A stretch of DNA of 9,797 nucleotides from DALYLB01 sp046154695. GTDB taxonomy: Bacteria; Acidobacteriota; Blastocatellia; RBC074. Positions within the stretch are counted from its first letter, which is position 1, and every line of letters starts with the position of its first letter. Below are positions 1 to 6,211 of this stretch, piece by piece. The stretch is taken from assembly GCA_046154695.1 (NCBI GenBank), contig JBJXFI010000152.1, forward strand, positions 1 to 9,797, in the 5' to 3' direction. The notes beneath the pieces were generated by a model. It made no database searches. It was not told where the DNA came from and saw only the letters and a list, made by a program, of their open reading frames with translations. The position numbers were made by a program, and so were the translations under genes.

Positions 1-67
1 GGAACACGGAGAACACGGGGAAAAGATTGTTTTTGCTTCCCCGTGTTCTCCGTGTTCCCCGTGCTTC
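1..67. repeat. Inverted array of a 9-bp repeat (perfect 22-bp arms)
   Basis: Positions 1-22 are the exact reverse complement of positions 37-58, separated by a 14-nt loop (23-36). Each arm is built from a short tandem unit: the right side reads CCGTGTTCT (41-49), CCGTGTTCC (50-58) and CCGTGCTTC (59-67), and the left arm carries the complementary GAACACGG unit twice. The element starts at the very first base of the window, so it may extend further left. There is no T-run directly after the right arm, so a simple plus-strand intrinsic terminator is unlikely. Similar CCGTGTTC-type intergenic repeats are, as far as I recall, scattered through several soil-bacterial genomes, but I cannot verify that here. 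Confidence 0.75.
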
Positions 68-103
68 ATCTCCCGTGTCCGAATGTTTTTGGGCCTGATT
101 TAG

Positions 104-140
104 AAAAAAGGGGGAGAAAGGCCCGAAGCCTCCCTCCCCC
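104..140 (-). terminator. Intrinsic terminator of the TIGR03437/PPC gene
   Basis: Read on the minus strand, a stem of GGGGGAG (140-134), GG (133-132) and AGGC (131-128) pairs with GCCT (122-119), TT (118-117) and CTCCCCC (116-110). The loop is TTCGG. That gives 13 pairs, two of them G-U wobbles, followed directly by six Ts (109-104). The hairpin lies 42 nt beyond the stop codon of the minus-strand gene that ends at 183. It is the clearest intrinsic terminator in the window. Confidence 0.85.
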
Positions 141-182
141 CCGACAACCGTTTCGACCGGCCGCCGTACGTCGTTGGGACGC

Positions 183-1895
183 TTACTTCCGTTCGAGGAT
201 GCGGCGGCGTCCAAATCGCTCGAAGCTCGATCCGCGGAGGCCCGTCGCGCCCGGACGCTCGTCGATGATCTCCCGCCCGGGGGCCCGCTCGACGTTGAGC
301 GCCTCTTCACCGCCCTCGCCCGCGAGCAGGGTCAGCCGGTTGAGCGAGAGCGTGTAGGCGCCGGTTCGGTTCGGCTCATAGGGCGTCGCCACGATGATGT
401 AGATGCCGGTGCGATCGAGCCGCCGCGTCAACCGGGCGTCTTTGCCGGTGGGCCCGATGCCCGAGTTGTCGTCGCTCGCAATCGGCGGATCGCCGTCATT
501 TCCCTGCAGGATCACAAAGGAATCGAGCGCCGAAGATCCCATGCTGATCTGCACGTTGTCCTGATTGACGCCGTTGAACCAGTACAGATCGAGGTATGTT
601 CCGGCCGAGGTCTGCAGATCGCCCGTCGCGAAGGCGGGGTTGGTCGCGCTCTGCCCGTAACTGAGCTGCGTGGCGACGTTATTGAGAAGACGAATGGAGT
701 ATGCTCCGACGCCATTCGGCTGGGAATCGCTGGTGGAGGCGAAAGCGACATACCGCCCCGCCGTCGGGAGGACCAGAAAGAGCAGGGCGTTATTGTTCTC
801 GATTCGGCCGTTGCCGTAACCGCCCGACTGGTCGTCCGCCGCGATCAACGTCAACTGATCGTTATTGTTCACGCGGTCGACGCGATAAAGAAGAACGGCG
901 GCATCCATGGCCGTGGACCGCAGATCGACCGCCACCGAGGTGTTGGCGGCCATCGTCTCGAAGCTGAAGGCGTCGAAGAAATAGGTTCTGCCCTCCGTGC
1001 CGAGCTGAAGCTGGTCTGTCGTCGTCAGTTCCCCCGTCAGCGTCTGGCCGAAGGCGATGGCCGAGGCGCGAACCGACGGCTGCTGGCCGCCGACCTTGAT
1101 CGTGGTCGCGTTCGATGTGCGGCCGCCGGCCGTAATCAAGATGCGAACGCTGCCGAGCCCCGCCAGCTCCGGCGGGATGATCACGTTGATCTGATCGGCG
1201 CCGATCAGGCCGGGCGCCGGTCCGGCATATAAAACATTGCCGGCCACACCCTGAAACGTGACGGTGACGGCCTCGGCGACGCCGTTCGGGTCATTCGGAT
1301 TCGCCGCGGGCGTATACCGCAGTCCGGTCGCATAGAGCACCAGCACGTTCGGGCGCGCCGCGGTTCCCGGATCGACATCCCGTTCCGTCCCGTCCGAATT
1401 CGCGACGGGCAGAAACGCGGCGCCATCGAACGTCGTGACCGCCGCCACGACCCCCTGCCCGGTCGCCTTTGCCGAAAAGACCCCGACGGAGCTGCGAACC
1501 ACGGTGAAGGTCCCCGTGCTCGTGCTGTTATTCGAGTTGGTCACCGTCACCTGCACATTCGCGCCGTCCGCGATGGTGGAGGGAATCAGAAAGTTGATCT
1601 GCGCGGGCGCCACAAAGAAGAGCGATGCGTCCGTATTGGCGACCCGGACTCTCACGCCGCCCAGCGTCGTCGGCAGCGGAACAGACGGCGCCACGTATAC
1701 CTGATTGTTCTGCGTCGTGAAGGTTCCGAACGCCGCGGCGATCGCATCGGGCGTCATGACCTTGCCCGCGTCGAAACTGGCCGCATTGACGACGGTAACC
1801 TGCCCCTGGGCCGAGACCGGCGCAAAAGCCAGCAGCGCCGCCATTGCGATGAGCGAGAGTGCTGTCGAGCGCCTAATCGTTGATTGCTTGTTCAT
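183..1895 (-). CDS. Secreted TIGR03437-family protein with two PPC domains
   Basis: 570 aa. Residues 1-29 look like a Sec signal peptide: basic start (MNKQSTIRRS), hydrophobic core, and likely cleavage after VSA (27-29). Residues about 33-268 resemble the TIGR03437 family of Acidobacteriota, with VVNAASF at 35-41, LPTTLGGVRV at 74-83 and a VAPAQINFLIP block at 95-105. A second, similar half carries GADQINVIIP at 232-241, so the region looks like an internal duplication of an Ig/IPT-like beta fold. Residues about 277-402 and 408-518 look like two PPC (pre-peptidase C-terminal) beta-sandwich domains, each with an aspartate-containing turn (AADDQSG, ASDDNSG) and a G-x-Y near its end. The last 50 residues are charged and arginine-rich and match nothing I know. 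The start is supported by AGGAGA at 1910-1905, 9 nt before the ATG. I see no protease or other catalytic domain, so the likely role is surface adhesion or binding, which is inference. The long plus-strand ORF over its C-terminal half is a shadow. Confidence 0.88.
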   Translation of the reverse strand: MNKQSTIRRSTALSLIAMAALLAFAPVSAQGQVTVVNAASFDAGKVMTPDAIAAAFGTFTTQNNQVYVAPSVPLPTTLGGVRVRVANTDASLFFVAPAQINFLIPSTIADGANVQVTVTNSNNSTSTGTFTVVRSSVGVFSAKATGQGVVAAVTTFDGAAFLPVANSDGTERDVDPGTAARPNVLVLYATGLRYTPAANPNDPNGVAEAVTVTFQGVAGNVLYAGPAPGLIGADQINVIIPPELAGLGSVRILITAGGRTSNATTIKVGGQQPSVRASAIAFGQTLTGELTTTDQLQLGTEGRTYFFDAFSFETMAANTSVAVDLRSTAMDAAVLLYRVDRVNNNDQLTLIAADDQSGGYGNGRIENNNALLFLVLPTAGRYVAFASTSDSQPNGVGAYSIRLLNNVATQLSYGQSATNPAFATGDLQTSAGTYLDLYWFNGVNQDNVQISMGSSALDSFVILQGNDGDPPIASDDNSGIGPTGKDARLTRRLDRTGIYIIVATPYEPNRTGAYTLSLNRLTLLAGEGGEEALNVERAPGREIIDERPGATGLRGSSFERFGRRRILERK

Positions 1896-2014
1896 TCTTA
1901 CTTATCTCCTGTGACAGTTAGGAATCGATTACGAGAAACGATGAAGGGGTAAGACGCTCGCGATCGGAAAATTGTCGGTACAAATTTTGTGAAGTCATTG
2001 GAGCGGAAAACTGC

Positions 2015-2043
2015 AATCTATCTATCAGGTTATTGACTGTCAA
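2015..2043 (-). promoter_or_regulatory. Candidate sigma-70-type promoter for the TIGR03437/PPC gene
   Basis: On the minus strand, TTGACA (2043-2038) is a perfect -35 consensus. After a 17-nt spacer comes TAGATT (2020-2015), a 4/6 match to the -10 consensus. Transcription would begin near 2008 and give a leader of about 113 nt before the ATG at 1895. The -35 lies within the 11-nt palindrome TTGACTGTCAA (2033-2043), so a -35-like TTGACT is also present on the plus strand, but I find no good plus-strand -10 at the right distance. This is based only on consensus matching. Confidence 0.45.
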
Positions 2044-2070
2044 GTAAGATCAAATAAGACTTATGGGACT

Positions 2071-2207
2071 GGGTGTGATTACAAGTGAGACACAATGCGC
2101 CCCGACAGGGGCGGTGGAGGGTAGCCGGCGGTGAAGCGAAGCGGAACCGCCGGCTACCCTCAGCCGCCCCTGTCGGGGCGCATTGTGTCTCACTTGTAAT
2201 CACACCC
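2071..2207. repeat. 137-bp near-perfect palindrome with nested hairpins
   Basis: The left arm (2071-2132) and right arm (2146-2207) are 62 nt each and pair at 60 positions; one of the two others is a G-T wobble. The outer 44 nt (2071-2114 against 2164-2207) and the inner 15 nt (2118-2132 against 2146-2160) are perfect. The 13-nt loop (2133-2145) contains GAAGC twice. Each arm also holds its own small hairpin, with 6-bp stems and 4-nt loops at 2098-2113 and 2165-2180. The sequence could therefore form either one long hairpin or a cloverleaf of three hairpins on a 27-bp outer stem. I see no target-site duplication and no coding content. A REP- or MITE-like non-autonomous repeat is the likeliest explanation, by inference. 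Confidence 0.9.
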
Positions 2208-2253
2208 CGCGCCATTGCCTCTTTCGTGGGAGTCCTTCCTTCCGGGAAAGCTG

Positions 2254-2262
2254 TGTTAGAAT
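2254..2262 (+). promoter_or_regulatory. Candidate extended -10 promoter for the malQ operon
   Basis: TGT (2254-2256) directly precedes TAGAAT (2257-2262), which makes an extended -10 element with a 5/6 match to TATAAT. No good -35 box is found about 17 nt upstream, which is tolerable for an extended -10 promoter. Transcription would begin near 2269 and leave a leader of about 46 nt. The palindrome at 2071-2207 would then be upstream of, and not part of, the mRNA. Only consensus matching supports this. Confidence 0.4.
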
Positions 2263-2301
2263 TTTCCCGTTTTTCATTCGACGAATATCACAATCGAGAT
2301 C

Positions 2302-2306
2302 AGGAG
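2302..2306 (+). promoter_or_regulatory. Ribosome binding site that fixes the malQ start
   Basis: AGGAG lies 8 nt before the ATG at 2315. The reading frame stays open upstream to about 2183, but that longer version would start inside the palindrome without a Shine-Dalgarno site. This site therefore decides the start codon. Confidence 0.8.
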
Positions 2307-2314
2307 AGGGCGAA

Positions 2315-3889
2315 ATGAGTTTTTCCAGGGCCAGTGGGATTCTGTTGCATCCGACATCGCTGCCGGGTGGGCACGGGATCGGCGATTTAGGGCGGGCGGC
2401 CTATGAGTTTGTGGATTTTCTGGAAGAGACCGGGCAAGCGTTATGGCAGGTCCTGCCGTTGGGGCCCACCGGGTATGGAGACTCGCCGTATCAATGTTTC
2501 TCGGCCTTTGCGGGCAATCCGCTGCTCGTGAGCCTGGACGTGCTGGTCGAGGAGGATCTGCTGGCGGCGGAGGATCTCGCGGCATCGCCGGCGTTTTCCG
2601 CCGAGCGCGTCGATTACGGGCCGGTCATCGAATTCAAGAATCGCCTGCTCAAGAGGGCTTTTGCGAATTTCATCGATCGGGGATCGGAGAGATTGAAATC
2701 CGAGTACCTGGAATTCATCGAGCGCTCCGTCCGGTGGTTGGACGACTATGCCGCCTATCGCGCGATCAAGGATCTGCACGAGGGAAGGGAATGGACGAAG
2801 TGGGATCCCTATCTGCGCGATCGGGAAGCGAACGCGATCCATTTCTTCCTGGAGAATCATCGGCTGGAGATCTCCCGGCAGAAGTTTCTGCAATTTCTCT
2901 TCTTCAGGCAGTGGCTGTCGCTGGCCGATTACGCGAACAGCCGGGGGGTGCGGATCGTCGGAGACGTGCCGATCTTCGTTGCCCACGATTCGGCCGATGT
3001 CTGGGCCAATCGCGAACTGTTTCATCTGAATGAAGAAGGGATGCCGACGCGGGTTGCGGGCGTTCCGCCGGATTACTTCAGCGAGAGCGGCCAGCTTTGG
3101 GGGAATCCGCTGTATGACTGGCGGGCGATGCGCGAGTCGGGATATCGATGGTGGATCGAGCGGATCCGACAGACCCTGGCGACGGTCGATATCCTGCGGC
3201 TCGATCATTTTCGCGGATTCGAGAAATATTGGGCGGTGCCGGCAGAGGAGACGACCGCGATCAATGGGAGATGGGAGGACGGACCCGGAGCCGGCCTCTT
3301 CGATGCGATCCGGCGCACGCTGGGAGAGCTTCCGATCATCGCCGAGGATCTCGGCTTTATCACGCCGGAGGTCAACGCGCTGCGGGACGGCCAGGGATTT
3401 CCGGGGATGCGGGTTCTGCAGTTCGCTTTCGGCGCCGATCCCGCCGCCGATGAATTCAAGCCCTACAACTTCACGCCGAATTCAGTCGTCTATACCGGAA
3501 CGCATGACAATGACACGACAGTCGGCTGGTTCACGACCACGGGCGCCGGAGACACGACGCGTTCGAACGACGAAGTCGAGAAGGAGCGTGAATTCGTGAA
3601 GCAATATCTTGGCACGGACGGCCGCGAGATCCACTGGGACTTTATTCGCCTGGCGCTCGCCGCGGTGTCGAATACGGTGATCATCCCATTGCAGGACGCG
3701 CTTGGCGCGGGAAGCGAGGCGCGGATGAATGTCCCCGCCCGGGAGTCGGGAAATTGGGGCTGGCGATTTGGGCGGGAAGAGCTGACCGCCGGGCTCCGCC
3801 GGCGGCTCGCCGGGATGACGGCCATTTATGGCCGCAACCGGGCGCGGGAAGCGGCGCGCGCGGCAGCGGAAAAGGCGGGGAAGGAGTAG
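2315..3889 (+). CDS. malQ: 4-alpha-glucanotransferase (amylomaltase, GH77)
   Basis: 524 aa, within the usual range for bacterial MalQ. The cytoplasmic enzyme transfers alpha-1,4-glucan segments between maltodextrins, releasing glucose and building longer chains. Family motifs appear in order: SGILLHPTSLPG at 7-18, the WQVLPLGPTGYGDSPYQ block at 44-60, RLDHFRG at 295-301 with catalytic nucleophile Asp297, AEDLG at 343-347 with acid/base Glu344, and THDND at 396-400 with the third acidic residue Asp398. All three catalytic carboxylates are present, so the enzyme should be active. The N-terminus begins just before the first conserved block, and there is no signal peptide. The C-terminal tail after about 505 is alanine- and arginine-rich. 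It is the first gene of a cluster, and its last codons (AAG GAG TAG) also form the ribosome binding site of the next gene. Confidence 0.96.
   Translation: MSFSRASGILLHPTSLPGGHGIGDLGRAAYEFVDFLEETGQALWQVLPLGPTGYGDSPYQCFSAFAGNPLLVSLDVLVEEDLLAAEDLAASPAFSAERVDYGPVIEFKNRLLKRAFANFIDRGSERLKSEYLEFIERSVRWLDDYAAYRAIKDLHEGREWTKWDPYLRDREANAIHFFLENHRLEISRQKFLQFLFFRQWLSLADYANSRGVRIVGDVPIFVAHDSADVWANRELFHLNEEGMPTRVAGVPPDYFSESGQLWGNPLYDWRAMRESGYRWWIERIRQTLATVDILRLDHFRGFEKYWAVPAEETTAINGRWEDGPGAGLFDAIRRTLGELPIIAEDLGFITPEVNALRDGQGFPGMRVLQFAFGADPAADEFKPYNFTPNSVVYTGTHDNDTTVGWFTTTGAGDTTRSNDEVEKEREFVKQYLGTDGREIHWDFIRLALAAVSNTVIIPLQDALGAGSEARMNVPARESGNWGWRFGREELTAGLRRRLAGMTAIYGRNRAREAARAAAEKAGKE
3881..3886 (+). promoter_or_regulatory. 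Ribosome binding site of the pullulanase gene inside the malQ 3' end
   Basis: AAGGAG encodes the last two residues of MalQ and sits 12 nt before the ATG at 3899. No better site is available. The slightly long spacing together with the 9-nt intergenic gap suggests that pullulanase translation is coupled to malQ. Confidence 0.55.
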
Positions 3890-3898
3890 GCGGCAGAG

Positions 3899-5824
3899 AT
3901 GACAGCGGAACAGTTATCACATCCGGCCGATGGGGTCGTCTCGACGCAACCGCTCGGCGCCCGCTATTCCCCCGATCAGACCACATTTCGCGTCTGGGCG
4001 CCGACGGCCAGCCGGGTGACGCTCAACCTGTATGAAAGCCCTGTCGGTGGGCCGGCGCGTCCAATGCGAATGAGGAGGCACCGGGATGGAACATGGGACG
4101 CCGTTTTGCTGGGAGACTGGGTGGGCCACTATTACACGTATCAGGTGGCCGGCCACGATCCCCGATTCGACCCACGGCGTGAACTGATCGATCCCTATGC
4201 CCGCGCCGTGACCGCCCACGACGGGCGCGGGATCGTTGTCTGGGACGAGACGCCGGTCGCGGACCGGCCTTCCTTTCCGACCTCGGAGGCAGTCATTTAC
4301 GAGCTGCATCTTCGCGATTTCTCCATCGATCCGGATTCCGGGATTCAGCGCCGCGGCAAATATCTCGGGCTGACCGAGACGGGCACGTACCTTACGGGGC
4401 GCGCCGACATCTCCACCGGGTTGGATCATCTGATCGAACTCGGGATCAATGTCGTTCAATTGCTCCCCATCTGCGAATTTCACAATGACGAGGCGCATGA
4501 CCGCTATGGATGGGGATACGACACCGTTCATTTCAATTCTCCCGATGGATGGTACGCGACCGAGCGGTTCGACGCGCGCCGCGTGTCGGAAGTCAAACGG
4601 ATGATCGACGCGCTCCACCAGCACGGCCTTCGGGTGACGATGGATGTCGTCTTCAATCACACGTTTGAATCGATCACGAAGCATCGGATCTACAGCTTTG
4701 AAGGGCTTGTCCCCGGCTATTATTACCGGTTGAAGCACGACGGAAGTTATTGGGACGGATCCGGAACCGGCAATGAGTTCCGCTCTGAGGCGCCGATGGC
4801 GCGGCGATTCATCCTCGATACCCTGAAATACTGGGTGAATGAATATCGCGTGGATGGGTTTCGATTCGATCTGTTGGGGCTGACCGATCGTGAGACGGTC
4901 CTTGAGATCGTTCGGGAGCTGCGCGCGATCGACCCGAATCTGCTGCTTTACGGGGAGCCATGGGCCGGCGGGCAGACGCCGAACTCGATTACCGGAAAGG
5001 GAGCGCAGCGGAGCGCGGGATGGGCCGTCTTCAATGATCATTTCCGGGACGCGTTGAAGGGCAATGTCTTCGACCCCCGCGCCACCGGATTTCTGCAGTC
5101 GGGATTTTACCTCGAAGGCGTGAAGATGGGGATTCGCGGTGGAATCGATGATTTCGCCGACGCGCCCACCGAATCGATCAATTACATCGAGTGTCACGAC
5201 AATCACACATTGTGGGATCGCCTGTTGATCAGCACCGCCGATAACGCCTCGATCACCGAGAAGGACCAGCGCGCGATCGACAAGCTGGCGGCGGCGGTTC
5301 TGCTCACATCGCAGGGAGTGCCGTTCATCCATGCGGGGCAGGAGTTTCTGCGATCGAAGGGCGGCGACCACAATTCCTATGACAAGCCGGATGCGGTCAA
5401 TATGATCCGCTGGCGTATGAAGGCGAAACACTTCGACGTGTATGAATATTATCGCGGCCTGATCGCCCTTCGAATGGCGCACCCGCTGTTTCGATTGGAG
5501 ACGGCCGTCGAGGTTCGAAGCGCTCTGGTCTTCCTCGATGAGCTGCTCGGAAAGACGGAATCTCCGGTTCCGCCCGGCTGTCTGGGCTATCTGCTTGAGG
5601 ATGTCATGGGACGCGATGAATGGAGCCGGGCCCTCGTGCTGGTCAACACGCAGGGGAGGGCCGAGGAGTTTCGAATCCCAACGGGGAAGTGGCAGGTCTA
5701 TGCGAATGGCCGCGAGGTTCGATTGACGCCGCTCGGCCGGTCGCCCGGTCTCGGGGAGAGCCAGGCGACCGTCTCCGCCCGCAGCGTGATGATACTCGGC
5801 GAACCCCGCGCGGCGGGGAAATGA
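3899..5824 (+). CDS. pulA: Type I pullulanase / glycogen debranching enzyme (GH13)
   Basis: 641 aa. It hydrolyses alpha-1,6 branch points in glycogen, pullulan or limit dextrins. Residues about 20-112 look like a CBM48-type N-terminal beta domain (RVWAPTAS at 31-38). The GH13 barrel follows, with YELHLRDFS at 134-142, GKYLGLTE at 153-160, region I DVVFNH at 249-254, region II GFRFDLLG at 320-327 with nucleophile Asp324, region III YGEPW at 351-355 with acid/base Glu353, and region IV ECHDNHTLWD at 431-440 with Asp434. A C-terminal beta domain covers about 570-635. ECHDNHTLWD and VPGYYYR (271-277) are typical of type I pullulanases of the AmyX/PulA kind rather than GlgX. The YNWGYDP signature of that group reads YGWGYDT here (203-209). 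There is no signal peptide, so it should be cytoplasmic. It starts 9 nt after malQ. The long minus-strand ORF across this gene is a shadow. Confidence 0.93.
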   Translation: MTAEQLSHPADGVVSTQPLGARYSPDQTTFRVWAPTASRVTLNLYESPVGGPARPMRMRRHRDGTWDAVLLGDWVGHYYTYQVAGHDPRFDPRRELIDPYARAVTAHDGRGIVVWDETPVADRPSFPTSEAVIYELHLRDFSIDPDSGIQRRGKYLGLTETGTYLTGRADISTGLDHLIELGINVVQLLPICEFHNDEAHDRYGWGYDTVHFNSPDGWYATERFDARRVSEVKRMIDALHQHGLRVTMDVVFNHTFESITKHRIYSFEGLVPGYYYRLKHDGSYWDGSGTGNEFRSEAPMARRFILDTLKYWVNEYRVDGFRFDLLGLTDRETVLEIVRELRAIDPNLLLYGEPWAGGQTPNSITGKGAQRSAGWAVFNDHFRDALKGNVFDPRATGFLQSGFYLEGVKMGIRGGIDDFADAPTESINYIECHDNHTLWDRLLISTADNASITEKDQRAIDKLAAAVLLTSQGVPFIHAGQEFLRSKGGDHNSYDKPDAVNMIRWRMKAKHFDVYEYYRGLIALRMAHPLFRLETAVEVRSALVFLDELLGKTESPVPPGCLGYLLEDVMGRDEWSRALVLVNTQGRAEEFRIPTGKWQVYANGREVRLTPLGRSPGLGESQATVSARSVMILGEPRAAGK

Positions 5825-5834
5825 AAGGGAGAAC

Positions 5835-6176
5835 ATGCAGATACGCGAAAGCCGGCTCGGCAGGATCACGATCCTCCACATTCAGGGGCAGGCGATTCTT
5901 TCCGCCGCGCCGGAGCGCTTGTCCCAGTGCGTTCGCGACCATCTCGAGGCGGGAGACCGGCTGTTTGTCCTCAATCTCGCCGAGTGCTCGAAGATGGACA
6001 GCACCGGCCTCGGCGAACTGGTCAAGGCCCAGCGGCTCATCGCCGATTGCGAAGGGGTGCTCAAATTCGCCCGCGTTCCGCCGGCGCTGCGAAGCCTCTT
6101 CATCGTGACGAATCTCACCGAGCTGATCGAGAGCTTCGATACCGAGCAGGCGGCGATCAACAGCTTCGGCGCATGA
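5835..6176 (+). CDS. STAS-domain protein (anti-sigma factor antagonist-like)
   Basis: 113 aa, the size of a single STAS domain of the SpoIIAA/RsbV type. These proteins bind anti-sigma factor kinases and are switched off by phosphorylation of one serine. The expected elements are present: a beta-strand start (RITILHIQGQ at 10-19), the LFVLNLAECSKMDSTGLG segment at 43-60 with DST at 55-57, so Ser56 is the likely phosphosite, and an amphipathic C-terminal half with FARVPPALRSLF at 78-89. The start has an AAGGGAG-like site (5825-5831) about 4 nt upstream, and the gene begins 10 nt after the pullulanase stop. No partner kinase or sigma factor lies in the window, so what it controls is unknown. Its stop codon overlaps the start of a 12-codon mini-ORF (6173-6211). 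Confidence 0.88.
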   Translation: MQIRESRLGRITILHIQGQAILSAAPERLSQCVRDHLEAGDRLFVLNLAECSKMDSTGLGELVKAQRLIADCEGVLKFARVPPALRSLFIVTNLTELIESFDTEQAAINSFGA

Positions 6177-6211
6177 CCGCGCAACGGAAGGCCAACGTCA
6201 TATTTCTATGA
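6173..6211 (+). other. 12-codon mini-ORF bridging STAS and methyltransferase genes
   Basis: ATG at 6173 overlaps the STAS stop codon as ATGA (6173-6176). The frame reads MTAQRKANVIFL and ends at TGA 6209-6211, which overlaps the methyltransferase ATG (6208-6210), again as ATGA. A ribosome ending STAS translation could restart here, finish, and restart on the methyltransferase. The methyltransferase has no well-placed Shine-Dalgarno site, which would fit such coupling. The alternative is chance, since a frame this short is easily open. Confidence 0.3.

Larger units (their letters stand above)
1896..2314. other. Divergent intergenic region (419 nt)
   Basis: No protein-coding gene is supported here. 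The region separates the minus-strand TIGR03437/PPC gene from plus-strand malQ. It contains a candidate promoter for the minus gene (2015-2043), a 137-bp palindrome (2071-2207), a candidate extended -10 element for malQ (2254-2262) and the malQ ribosome binding site. Positions about 1911-2070 are clearly more AT-rich than the flanking genes, as expected for a promoter zone. The short ORFs that run through the palindrome exist only because both arms happen to be open. Confidence 0.7.

Noticed and set aside
174..1232. 352-aa plus-strand ORF at the left
   Set aside because: It lies opposite the signal-peptide, TIGR03437 and PPC protein, which has a good ribosome binding site, promoter and terminator. 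The plus-strand product is Arg-rich with no family features.
2071..2207. The palindrome as a bidirectional intrinsic terminator
   Set aside because: Neither arm end is followed by a T-run, and it lies between two divergent genes where no transcript would be expected to end.
2071..2207. The palindrome as an insertion sequence with a target-site duplication
   Set aside because: The flanks (ACT before, CGC after) do not match, and there is no transposase frame; only a non-autonomous repeat remains possible.
2183..2314. Upstream extension of malQ by 44 residues
   Set aside because: It would start inside the palindrome without a Shine-Dalgarno site; the ATG at 2315 has AGGAG 8 nt upstream and places the first conserved MalQ block at residue 7.
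2030..2318. Small ORFs on both strands reading through the palindrome
   Set aside because: Both are mirror products of the same inverted repeat, share peptide segments because of it, and have no coding signals of their own.
2441..3208. 255-aa minus-strand ORF inside malQ
   Set aside because: It is a shadow of the malQ coding frame, with no motif and no ribosome binding site of note.
3917..5881. 654-aa minus-strand ORF across the whole pullulanase gene
   Set aside because: The plus strand encodes a complete GH13 enzyme with all catalytic motifs; the antisense protein is Arg/His/Ile-rich with no recognisable motif. Long antisense frames are common opposite GC-rich genes.
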